64,000 bases of DNA, taken from NCBI RefSeq assembly GCF_900095795.1, contig NZ_LT608328.1, positions 2,225,001-2,289,000 on the forward strand, written 5' to 3'. Within the stretch, counting starts at the first letter, position 1, and every line of letters begins with the position of its first letter. Under the pieces are notes generated by a model. The model did no database searches, was not told the origin of the DNA, and saw only the letters and a list, made by a program, of their open reading frames with translations. The position numbers were made by a program, and so were the translations under genes. This document shows positions 49,301 to 56,115 of the stretch, one piece after another. This DNA is from Petrimonas mucosa. GTDB lineage: Bacteria; Bacteroidota; Bacteroidia; Bacteroidales; Dysgonomonadaceae.

Positions 49301-49473
49301 GAAGAAGGCTCCCAACCAAATGTACTTTGGAAGACAGGTTCAGCCAACAATGGTTCTCTATCAAAAAGTTCATCAATTGCAGAACGCATTGGATGACTTC
49401 CTGGTGCCCAAAGAGAAAGTAATGCTAAGCGCATATTCTCTTCTGTTTCTTTGTATATGTTTTCAAACTTCAT
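43348..49473 (-). CDS. Giant DEAH-box helicase with DUF1998 (DrmA/DrmB/MrfA-like)
   Basis: A 2041-residue protein. Helicase motifs: TSGTGSGKT (near 114-122), IDEAH (246-250), TSATIGG (near 287), and motifs V/VI GVDIGDIDVV and QRVGRAGRMGQ near 1065-1080. Several Zn-binding Cys clusters occur: CANADCQG…CPECG…CKRCGG, CPSCGR and CTHCGH…CPIC. The DUF1998 (MZB) part near 1500-1640 has FCKRCGRA and CNCHVDGGACARC. About 400 more residues follow and include DMYVNSALASLMLVYLID and HHRWLRI, faintly PLD-like. Such helicases are core parts of DISARM (DrmA plus DUF1998 DrmB), and MrfA shares the layout. Starts 4 bp after the upstream stop, so it is coupled. Confidence 0.9.
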   Translation of the reverse strand: MKFENIYKETEENMRLALLSLWAPGSHPMRSAIDELFDREPLLAEPVFQSTFGWEPSSDETWRSAINRDVWNKLEKIRENKAIEAGKTFRPFVPFKHQAESWKTLAENKSIVVTSGTGSGKTECFMYPVLSDLYEQGHTNAIEAIFLYPLNALMEDQKKRLSEYCEATNLHFAVYNGDTPEYRADGRDEILPNEIVTRDDIRDPKHQGTRPEILLTNPSMLEYILVRQKDQDMIKESAGKLRWIVIDEAHSYSGSAAVELAYQIKRILEAFDRTPEQVRFACTSATIGGEEGAQSLADFISTVTGQPVEQIKVIGGNRLVRPLDKDELSSELKKNNLPSVDKVLSLRDKINKVPGMTLQQMWEWLCPDTPYNKEKLLPALQLLDKLCEMSQGNNPVLSLRAHYFMRAISGLYACANADCQGVNPAVPMYGHLTTYKASVCPECGVPLLEIVQCKRCGGFVLMGCSDSQNHKIFPCEDGANRDDYFSIDLSPEQEEEDELVSAGRPDTFFLMPYEKEKFFNPVSKAHVGTMDIIHSANGTVLEVRSDNEGQWVEVRKDDGHSYCPSCGRLAQGKRLNLKHFRIPINFINQTVSPVFLRECAPEGRSWGKYIAFTDSRQGTAISAKTFNINVERNQSYENILERLAQIQAVNPLDAIPEPVRKLLTAEQIASIMATAPSSPDGVSLYDFSEEIYNQAMFDHLSNTDGAKNKKAYKAALVRGIIGRRPAYETNAETMGFIYLDYPSLKTAKVPSILADYADKNNIRIEDKDWQDYLKLAIDYVMRLNNHIQPLVDDEKKYVRDSNLSSPIAAADDTREKLKHWPSVKINEGGNVSEQQSRLVVLLCAGIGIHTLDQLQANVRVVDAVIQEAWNTLIEKKIFTKVKADDTEGYNNTRFYPDDKYVDCYFLDLSGKEGNNVCKIKRLQEGWICPVTYQILDTTFCGYSPLIVGTICEKLFAKYKCDGTKISLPSRPKDNDEVIEWEKNDNNIKNLKANGLWTDRHKYSYHKTPIYIAAEHSAQQSKKLLRDYTKAFSQKNPLVNVLHCSTTMEMGVDIGDIDVVLMDTVPPTAANYLQRVGRAGRMGQSKAIAFSLCNNTPVGQHAFANPMWALQTTQHMIKVRPSQTIIQRHINSFFFRQFICDNGSGIQATMSVDEFMTSTCDTFVQFLDDMRANQAEERKFKKVFGESTPYTINITKDSIQTIQKEYNDIIGELNDAFVQFKNDTRRQMAISNQIRKSKSEGLLNYLSEHQFIPNANMPTGVVTFDFTDRDQAVKLHRLYDKAENLQNKIAAESDSVEKFNLQNELNKVQKEIAELRRATTASRDIHTALNEYAPEQTVVVNEKNYVSAGIKLLGAYNEETQTRAIYHCTHCGHTEYRRNLDENRICPICQNPYHSIIDRDHDTYTLAYEPIGFCTDQNVDSSREEKTEKHFYDIRPVLLKTDWSQHKAINMVEIISSGETGNILFYNVGNGHGFAFCKRCGRASIEYSATSTKESIPYSVKPGHKRLWGDDCEANDGDIARHVVFTGNHPTCYTVLRFKKDAASSEYEMDEQLVFSLGVVLKRALAKSEGIDEGEIDFGIKQEINAWVLFIYDTAKGGCGYSLKLMNPVLCQEIFDIARKDLEETNCNCHVDGGACARCLVDRNNYRYSHLLSKAKVMDWLNRQKDKALDVPSSIKAVSPSAKVVYQSLKDIFKQANNDSEVKKLTLCVSDESDDYAISDWSSVRSEMGKLINNALVNGKKISLVVEYHPELHTSLSGKLPFINLKDKFPDCNVQLVKDMGVLKTSIIVETSNKTRRYFTNKEAVLSFSNNWGKNCSHVFVDSSLPTFVSQDEPTYTVSPSQIVREGITHATTFQIKNYFSTAIAPYVLKKDDIDILSDILRGKRVDISFSDMYVNSALASLMLVYLIDEMRNLFGFSIDNITLQLDSPKRKCVNERFNDWTPISMNFSSKEEADKYTDQLFLDIFGIDPEHSFNDADHHRWLRINTEDGALVEIRPDHGISGGYRSDSKYMNLDTLSGSVSVVRNNEDVLYYVIIKKSSSC

Positions 49474-49477
49474 ATTC

Positions 49478-52400
49478 TTAATGACTTAACTTGTTATTTA
49501 ATGCTACGATGAAATGACGATTACATGACTTGCTGCAGAAGATAATACTCCTTCTTATCTTATCTCTTTGTATCTCATCTTTTATTGAAAATAGGTCTAT
49601 TTCTTTTCTTATATGAGCGACAACAGCATTAACACGCTTGTATAACCACATTTCATTCCCTACCTTTCCTTGTTCATTGAAATTGTTAAAGAAGGTACCA
49701 ACTTCATCTCCAAGGTAATCTTGATTTGACTCTATATATTCATCTGTAGATAGTTCGAGAAGTCTTATTTCTTTAGGCTTTTTAATGATAGTCTCAGCCA
49801 ATTCTTCGACAAGACCGTGTGATACATAACCATACGCTTCAATCAATGATGATACGCACAGGTCTTTAATCCATTCGGTAAACGATGTCAAGACATCATA
49901 TAAACATTGGACAAGATTCTTCATATACTCTTCTTCAACATTCAATGCACTCAAATATTTCATCATGTCTTCGCCTTCGTGACTCATTGCCCACTTTATG
50001 AAGATATCTTGCATCGCAGGAGTCATTGGATCAGACATGAAATTTTGAAGTTGGATGAAGATGCCAGACAGATAAGGTTGTAACCAATACCACTGGAAGG
50101 CTAGGTCATTACTAAAACTTTTCAGTTTTTCTTTAAGAATCTCGCGTTCATCATTGTCTGAACATTTTACATACAGTTGAAAAGCCAAACATAGCAATGC
50201 CTTGTAGTCCTGAGCTGTACAATATAGTTCAAGAATCGAACTTGCCGGAATATCTTCTTGCTGGGCACGATTGAACCAGCCGATAATTCTTGTCCACAAT
50301 TCATCGCCTAACAAGGAATCATTTAACTTTTCCCTAATATTGAGAATGGCATTCTCTCTATTCTCAGCACGATATGAACCATTCATGTCCTTGGTTAAAT
50401 CAACCAAAGCCGGACATATACGTCCTCTTGTGCGTCCAACCAGTATGGTTTTGCCCCATGAACGAATTTCCTCAGGAAGAATGTAGTATTGCGATTCTTC
50501 ATCATACTTCATTTCCAAAGGTTCCAAGTTCGGTTCATCCAGTTTTATGAGTTTAAGCACACCAGTAAACTTGAATGGCTTTCTGTTTTTACCAGTGATT
50601 ACAACACGGCCATCTGATATTTGTCGAGGACGGAATGGGGATTCTTTAATACCGAAAGCGATTCTTTGTCCATTTGAAAGAACAAACTGAACATTTACTT
50701 CTGCATTTAACATGTTTTGCGCTGTGCGTTCAAGTAATGAACGTATGGCCTCACGCGAATCGAATAATGTCAAAAGACTACCCTCATAGGGGATGGTCTT
50801 TCGTGCTCGACCATCTTCGAAAATATATAATTTTTCTCCCTTCCATCTTAACTCCCTTCTGACATTGCCATATGTGTATTCTCTTATATCTTGTCCAACC
50901 AGGTGGTACTGATACTTATCGATGTCTGAATATGGAATCCAGCAATCATTTTCTATGTCATCACCATATATGTTTTTAATCGAAAAGTCTTTGAATGGAG
51001 CTTTTATAGAAATGTCAAATTGGTTTTTGCTGTTTCCAGAAGGAGTAAAGGTGAAACGTATCTTGCGAGGATCGTTGCAGTTTTCTTTTTTGATTTCCCA
51101 AACATCACCGATTTTCTTTTCCCCTTCTGTTGTAGATACATGACCATGCGCCCATGAAACCTTTATTTGGCAAGAGCTTTTATCAGCCTTTTGTAAACTG
51201 ATAACTAATCCTTCACCAATGTTTATGAATCTCAAAGGGGCAACATAGTTGCCATTAGTATCTATTGCACGAGCAAATATTTCACCGAAAGATGGAGTAT
51301 CTGTCCAAACATTCTGCCATTTGTTACGATACTGAACGTTGTGACGTTTTGACTCTGTTCCATCTTCTGTATCATAGCAAAGTGTAAAAGCGCATTTGTT
51401 CGCGTCATATAGTGATTCTATCACATCTGGTACATAAAGTGGTGAAGATTGCAATTCTGTCCAATATAGAGGAGCATTCATACCCAATGTGATACATCCA
51501 TCTTCGCCTTTCAGTACGATATTATCCGTGTAGTCGGCAGGAATGTGAAGTCCTTGCAACTTTGTCATTCCCCAACTATACTCATATATGTCAAGATTGG
51601 TTTCTGTCTGAAGATTCCAACCATCAGGAATAAGAATAATAGACTCCTGTCTTCCTAACTGGTTCCCTAATTCATACTTACCATCCTTATTCCTATACAG
51701 TAGATGAGGTACACTTATATCAAGATTATCTCCTATATGAGCATATTCTTGATTGTGGAGGAAGAGAGAGATAAAATCTCCGTTCTCACATGGATGTTTG
51801 CTAAATACTGGGTAGCGACAGAAATTATTAGCATAATCGAAGGTGTCAACAGCCTGACCATTCTTTCTTACTTGAACTGAAAAGAATCCAATATCGTCAA
51901 TTCCTTGTTCTTCCAAAAATACTTGCGGAAGACGTTGAAGTCCTTTGACAATATACTTGGTATATATTTTCTTCTCTACAGTATCTATTCTAAATTCCCA
52001 TGTCAATGAGAATGGATGAAGCTGATGACGACGAACCTTTTCCTGTTTTGCAAGTTCTTTTAGATATAGGAACCAGACATCATTTTCATTAGCACAGTAG
52101 AACGGCATTAAAAGATATCTTTCTGCTTCAACGCCAAGAATTAGCTGTTCGCAGTAGTCTTTCATGCACTTACTTTGCGAAGCAACCAGGCCAAGGTTCA
52201 ATTCCTCAAAATTGATTTTTCTATTTACTAGACCACGAGTGAACCTATCCCAAACAGAGTTGGTTATGTTAGCCGTCACCAACTTCATAGGGAGTCCACC
52301 TTGATAAAGCATGTCATTCAAAGGATCTGCCCGTCCTCCATCATACTTCTCAATTTTCAGCATCTTTGCACCACGACGAGCAGCTTCATAGAATTCGTTC

Positions 52401-52678
52401 GAATAATTAACGCTTGGTCTTGTTGACTCCAGTGCGTCATAAACCATCTGTTTGCTATGCTTTCCGTCAACATACATTCTACGCCAATACTCAGCAAAGA
52501 ACAATGTGGCCTCTTTGCATACTGTTATGAATGGATTATTCAAGTTTATAACATGAGTTCTTTTTTCAAGGAGATCTCTCAATTCCTTGAACTCTTCTTC
52601 AGTGATTTTTAACTTCCACAGAGGAAGTGGACATTCTTCAAGTCCTCTTTTTTGGAGTATTGTCTCGAAGTAACTCAT
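49478..52678 (-). CDS. Large protein of unknown function in the defence-like operon
   Basis: About 1066 residues from the ATG at 52678 (MSYFETILQKRGLEECPLPL); an upstream start would run into the intergenic hairpin. I see no nuclease, ATPase or methylase motif. The N-terminal third is helical and basic (RGAKMLKIEKYDGGRADPL), the middle (about 240-740) looks beta-rich with repeated sandwich-like stretches, and the C-terminal 300 residues are helical. It resembles, from memory, the STY4851/ECs_5259 family, which also occurs near DUF1998 helicases in enterobacteria; this needs a search. Probably a structural or scaffolding part of the complex. It is 4 bp upstream of the helicase gene. Confidence 0.75.
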   Translation of the reverse strand: MSYFETILQKRGLEECPLPLWKLKITEEEFKELRDLLEKRTHVINLNNPFITVCKEATLFFAEYWRRMYVDGKHSKQMVYDALESTRPSVNYSNEFYEAARRGAKMLKIEKYDGGRADPLNDMLYQGGLPMKLVTANITNSVWDRFTRGLVNRKINFEELNLGLVASQSKCMKDYCEQLILGVEAERYLLMPFYCANENDVWFLYLKELAKQEKVRRHQLHPFSLTWEFRIDTVEKKIYTKYIVKGLQRLPQVFLEEQGIDDIGFFSVQVRKNGQAVDTFDYANNFCRYPVFSKHPCENGDFISLFLHNQEYAHIGDNLDISVPHLLYRNKDGKYELGNQLGRQESIILIPDGWNLQTETNLDIYEYSWGMTKLQGLHIPADYTDNIVLKGEDGCITLGMNAPLYWTELQSSPLYVPDVIESLYDANKCAFTLCYDTEDGTESKRHNVQYRNKWQNVWTDTPSFGEIFARAIDTNGNYVAPLRFINIGEGLVISLQKADKSSCQIKVSWAHGHVSTTEGEKKIGDVWEIKKENCNDPRKIRFTFTPSGNSKNQFDISIKAPFKDFSIKNIYGDDIENDCWIPYSDIDKYQYHLVGQDIREYTYGNVRRELRWKGEKLYIFEDGRARKTIPYEGSLLTLFDSREAIRSLLERTAQNMLNAEVNVQFVLSNGQRIAFGIKESPFRPRQISDGRVVITGKNRKPFKFTGVLKLIKLDEPNLEPLEMKYDEESQYYILPEEIRSWGKTILVGRTRGRICPALVDLTKDMNGSYRAENRENAILNIREKLNDSLLGDELWTRIIGWFNRAQQEDIPASSILELYCTAQDYKALLCLAFQLYVKCSDNDEREILKEKLKSFSNDLAFQWYWLQPYLSGIFIQLQNFMSDPMTPAMQDIFIKWAMSHEGEDMMKYLSALNVEEEYMKNLVQCLYDVLTSFTEWIKDLCVSSLIEAYGYVSHGLVEELAETIIKKPKEIRLLELSTDEYIESNQDYLGDEVGTFFNNFNEQGKVGNEMWLYKRVNAVVAHIRKEIDLFSIKDEIQRDKIRRSIIFCSKSCNRHFIVALNNKLSH

Positions 52679-52718
52679 ATTTTCATATTGATGGTTATAG
52701 ATATATTTTAAATCGGCG

Positions 52719-52726
52719 CAAAGATA
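52719..52726 (-). promoter_or_regulatory. Possible internal promoter -7 box
   Basis: TATCTTTG on the minus strand, inside the 89-bp gap after the DUF499 gene, about 40 bp before the next ATG. A -33 TTTG at the right distance was not found, and a hairpin lies directly upstream. Confidence 0.4.
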
Positions 52727-52729
52727 TGG

Positions 52730-52760
52730 GGCATCAGTGCAACCTATCTGCACTGATGCC
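52730..52760. other. Perfect 12-bp hairpin in the operon
   Basis: Inverted repeat GGCATCAGTGCA (52730-52741), 7-base loop, TGCACTGATGCC (52749-52760). On the plus strand it is followed by T7 and looks like a terminator, but no plus-strand gene ends here. In the minus-strand operon RNA it would be a strong stem between two genes, preceded by an A run. Confidence 0.85.
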
Positions 52761-52767
52761 AGTTTTT

Positions 52768-55700
52768 TTATTCTTCTACGTCAAATTCCAGCCCAAGCTG
52801 AGAAGCAGACTCTTTAACACTCTTAACAGTGGCTGAGTTTTCTGTAAGAGGATTAGCTCCAGTCGTTTTGGCTGTAAATTTGACCTCTATCTTCAGATTG
52901 TTATTTCGCAATGTCTGAACAAAACTGGTAAATAACTGAGCATAGTTCTCCAATGGTACTTGTCCGCTTATAACAACCTTTTGATAGGTCTTTGTCTCAG
53001 GAGGTGTTCCTCCTGTAGGCTCGCCACCTCCTGTCTCACCTGAGCCAGAACCGCCTGTAGCACCGGAGCCTGTTCCTGCACCAGAACCCGTTCCTGTGCC
53101 AGTACCAGTTGCTCCAGAAGGCTCAATAACGACAGATGGGTCAACGAGCCAATAGTCCTCACTTGTTACATCGAGGAATGGTACATTCTCACCTTGGGTT
53201 ATTCGTGTCCATCTCCCTGGTGCTCCGAAAGCCACGTTAAATACGCCATTTACGCAATAACGATTGACGGTTTCAGCTATTGCTGATGGGCCAGTAATCA
53301 TAGGTTTGTCATCAAAGCGAAGGAATGTCTCATAAAGCTCTTTTACTGCGATTGGACGATTCACTTCTGGAAGCATATTGATTCTATCCAGCAAGTTCCT
53401 CCCAATAGCCTTGATGACCCATTCTTCTTCCATGATTTCTGTCATCAAGTTCATACGTATCTGTGAAGAGAAGTCGCCAGCATAGTTCTTCATTTCATAG
53501 CTCTCTATGCCATCTTTTGCTGAATACTTAATTGCAATATTATAGGCGCGAATCAGAGCTTCATCGACACCGTGTTCGTACTCGCGCTTGCGATTTTGCA
53601 CTTCTGTATTTTGATCGCGCTCCAGTCTTCCTGAATATTCTGCTATGATTTTGGTGCAAGCTAAGTAGTCTTTAAGTTTGTCACTCAATGCACCACGTCC
53701 GGCTTCTGAACAGGCAAGATAGAAGATAGTGTTGCGCATCACACGATCACTATTACCTCGTTTCAATGCTATTTCTTTGACTGCCGTGGTAAGACAATTT
53801 GATGGTGTTCCACCAGTCGGCATAGCTATGCTTGGAGGCAAAATTACCAATGTGAGTTGCTTTTGTTCTGGAACATCGCCAGTTGGACATACCAGAACAT
53901 TGATTTCATGTATAAAACTTGCCGAATTCTTCAGTCGTTTGATAATCTCTGCCTCTACATCTTCTTTTTTGACCTCAGACTTAGCCTGTGCGATGAGGAT
54001 ATTGATGTTGGCTTTGGACTCAAACCAATACGTTGCTCCTCCAACTTTGGTAGAGTAAAGATAATGTGCTACCTGTTCAAGTTTGTTTAATGCTCCATCA
54101 ATATCATTGTGATTGAATGCTTTGGGACGTAAAACACAGAGTTTAAGCTGCTTGATATCAAGTCCTTTGTTCTGCTTTGCGCCTACAGATGCCATAAGAA
54201 GAGTTGTAGCAATACCTTGTGTCAGATGGTACTGGCCAATATTACTTGTTGGATCTGCTTCATCTATCTTACGTGCATTACTTGAAGTTCCATATACATC
54301 AGCTAACATGACTGTTTCCCAGTTGCTACCCATCAGGTTTGTTATGGTGCCAGTGAGTGAACCAAGATTTTCAAGATTAACGTCTGATGTATGTATCAAG
54401 GCTTGTGAACCAGTAAGTGATTCTCTGCGTCGCCACAAATCCTGTACAATTGATGCCAAAAGACGAAGAACACCACGAGTGCGCTGGAAACGAGGATCAC
54501 TTCCCCAACGTTGACGGAACATTTCAATAAGTTCCGGGTGGAAAGGATAGGATTTCTTTATTTTGTTGGCATATTCCATCTTGTCACAGTACTCTGGTAA
54601 GTCTCTGTATCGATTATGGAACATATCCTTATAGCGTTTGGCCACGAGGTCAACAACAGAAGTTTCATTGATTTGTTCAAACAGACGACGACGTACAACT
54701 TCAAAGATTTCTTCATCATCAACAGGCTTGACACTTGAACCTATACGAACGATTCTGGTCTGCAAAGAGTCTAATACTGTTTGACCAATCTGAGAATCAG
54801 CGACTTCTGTTGCACTTGCAGGGAGAGTGGCAATCAATACGCATTTTGGCACAGAAGAAACCACCTCAGTCAGAGTCTGCATGAAGCTGTTTGTTTGGCT
54901 GAAGAGATTGCCATCTCCAACCTTTTTTGAAGTAGCTTTTACACAATAGTCAGCCAACTCATCAATAAGGATGAGGGAAGTCCCTGCATTCTGGATGATG
55001 GGTTTCAATATTGCAGACGTGGGAGCAGTACGGTCTATATCATTTTGCTTAATTTTCTCGTAAGCTTCCTTGCCGCCAAGTTGATAGGCAAGTTCACCCC
55101 ATAGCGTATAGATGGTAAATCCTTCTATAGTCTGGCGACCTTGTGATACGTCAGTTGTGTTGTTGGTAAAGACTGCAACTTTGGCATTCTCAAAGTTCGG
55201 AGTAACTCCTTCCTGGAGAATATGCTTGCAGCTTTCAGATTCCAACAGACGAGCTCCACTTTTTACTATATGATATATTGAAATCAAAGTATGGGTTTTA
55301 CCACCACCGAATCCTGTCTGAAGAGAAATGACGCGATTCTCAGTTTCTTCGCCGTTTAAAGCGCGAACAACCCGGTTGGCAATGTCTCGTAATCCTGCTG
55401 TTACGTAAGTCTTGGCAAAGAAGGATGTCGGATTGTTGTACACTTCTGGGCCAGTGCCAAGAGCTACCTCATTCAAGTTGGCAGCAAAAACAGATTCGTC
55501 AAGAACGCCACTGCGAATGTCATAGTGTGGCAAACAGTTCCTAAACCAGGATGGCAGTGGTGAGCCATCATCCACGATTGAAGTGTCAACAGGTGTCGAT
55601 GTTACAGTTGTTACGGCAATGGGTGCAACAGCTGCAGGAGCAAACGTGCGCTTGTTTTGTAATCTTTCGATTTCTTGGCGCAAATCAGCCATGCCAAGCA

Positions 55701-56094
55701 TATTTGCAACATGCTTCATGTTGCTGAAAGCACGGTCTTTCTCGTCTTCTGTGAGTGGAGTGAAATGCTGGCACTTGTTGCGAGCATCCCTCAATTCACT
55801 CATAGTACTTTCAAAAATGAATGTTTTGCTTTTGTCATTGCCGAGTTCTTCCGCTAGTTCATCACGGAATTTGCTTGCAAGAAAAGTCAAATTATGATAG
55901 TCAATACGCAACATTGGCTCTACGCCTTGGCGTTGGGCTTGATTCCATTGATCTTGTTTTTGTGCAGTTAAACGCTGAAAGAAGACACCTTCCCACGGCT
56001 CACCGGGGAAGTGGTTTTGCAAAACACTGACTAGGAATGGACGCATTGCGTCGAGGAAGATTCCTAATGCCTGGAAGATGTTCTCGTTGTTCAT
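52768..56094 (-). CDS. DUF499 P-loop ATPase with N-terminal HEPN (Swt1-like) domain
   Basis: A 1108-residue protein. Residues 1-145 are helical with RNKCQH (105-110), the R-x4-H motif of HEPN RNases, in a setting like the Swt1-type HEPN domain. From about 200 a DUF499 ATPase follows: LQTGFGGGKTHT (Walker A, 258-269) and LILIDELADYC (Walker B, 374-384). DUF499 is also the domain of BREX BrxC/PglY, as I recall. A flexible Gly/Thr/Ser-rich linker (about 988-1032) leads to a small C-terminal alpha/beta domain (VVISGQVPLENYAQLF…). Follows the methyltransferase gene by 21 bp. Whether the HEPN part is catalytic is untested. Confidence 0.88.
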   Translation of the reverse strand: MNNENIFQALGIFLDAMRPFLVSVLQNHFPGEPWEGVFFQRLTAQKQDQWNQAQRQGVEPMLRIDYHNLTFLASKFRDELAEELGNDKSKTFIFESTMSELRDARNKCQHFTPLTEDEKDRAFSNMKHVANMLGMADLRQEIERLQNKRTFAPAAVAPIAVTTVTSTPVDTSIVDDGSPLPSWFRNCLPHYDIRSGVLDESVFAANLNEVALGTGPEVYNNPTSFFAKTYVTAGLRDIANRVVRALNGEETENRVISLQTGFGGGKTHTLISIYHIVKSGARLLESESCKHILQEGVTPNFENAKVAVFTNNTTDVSQGRQTIEGFTIYTLWGELAYQLGGKEAYEKIKQNDIDRTAPTSAILKPIIQNAGTSLILIDELADYCVKATSKKVGDGNLFSQTNSFMQTLTEVVSSVPKCVLIATLPASATEVADSQIGQTVLDSLQTRIVRIGSSVKPVDDEEIFEVVRRRLFEQINETSVVDLVAKRYKDMFHNRYRDLPEYCDKMEYANKIKKSYPFHPELIEMFRQRWGSDPRFQRTRGVLRLLASIVQDLWRRRESLTGSQALIHTSDVNLENLGSLTGTITNLMGSNWETVMLADVYGTSSNARKIDEADPTSNIGQYHLTQGIATTLLMASVGAKQNKGLDIKQLKLCVLRPKAFNHNDIDGALNKLEQVAHYLYSTKVGGATYWFESKANINILIAQAKSEVKKEDVEAEIIKRLKNSASFIHEINVLVCPTGDVPEQKQLTLVILPPSIAMPTGGTPSNCLTTAVKEIALKRGNSDRVMRNTIFYLACSEAGRGALSDKLKDYLACTKIIAEYSGRLERDQNTEVQNRKREYEHGVDEALIRAYNIAIKYSAKDGIESYEMKNYAGDFSSQIRMNLMTEIMEEEWVIKAIGRNLLDRINMLPEVNRPIAVKELYETFLRFDDKPMITGPSAIAETVNRYCVNGVFNVAFGAPGRWTRITQGENVPFLDVTSEDYWLVDPSVVIEPSGATGTGTGTGSGAGTGSGATGGSGSGETGGGEPTGGTPPETKTYQKVVISGQVPLENYAQLFTSFVQTLRNNNLKIEVKFTAKTTGANPLTENSATVKSVKESASQLGLEFDVEE

Positions 56095-56115
56095 ATTGAT
56101 ATGTTTTTTGTTATT

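Noticed and set aside
52679-52753. 25-residue upstream extension of the unknown operon protein
   Set aside because: It would be read through the right arm of the perfect hairpin and the promoter-like box, and MSYFETILQKRG is a much more natural start.
52728-52770. Plus-strand intrinsic terminator (hairpin with T7)
   Set aside because: No plus-strand gene precedes it; the surrounding genes all run on the minus strand. It is reported as an operon hairpin instead.
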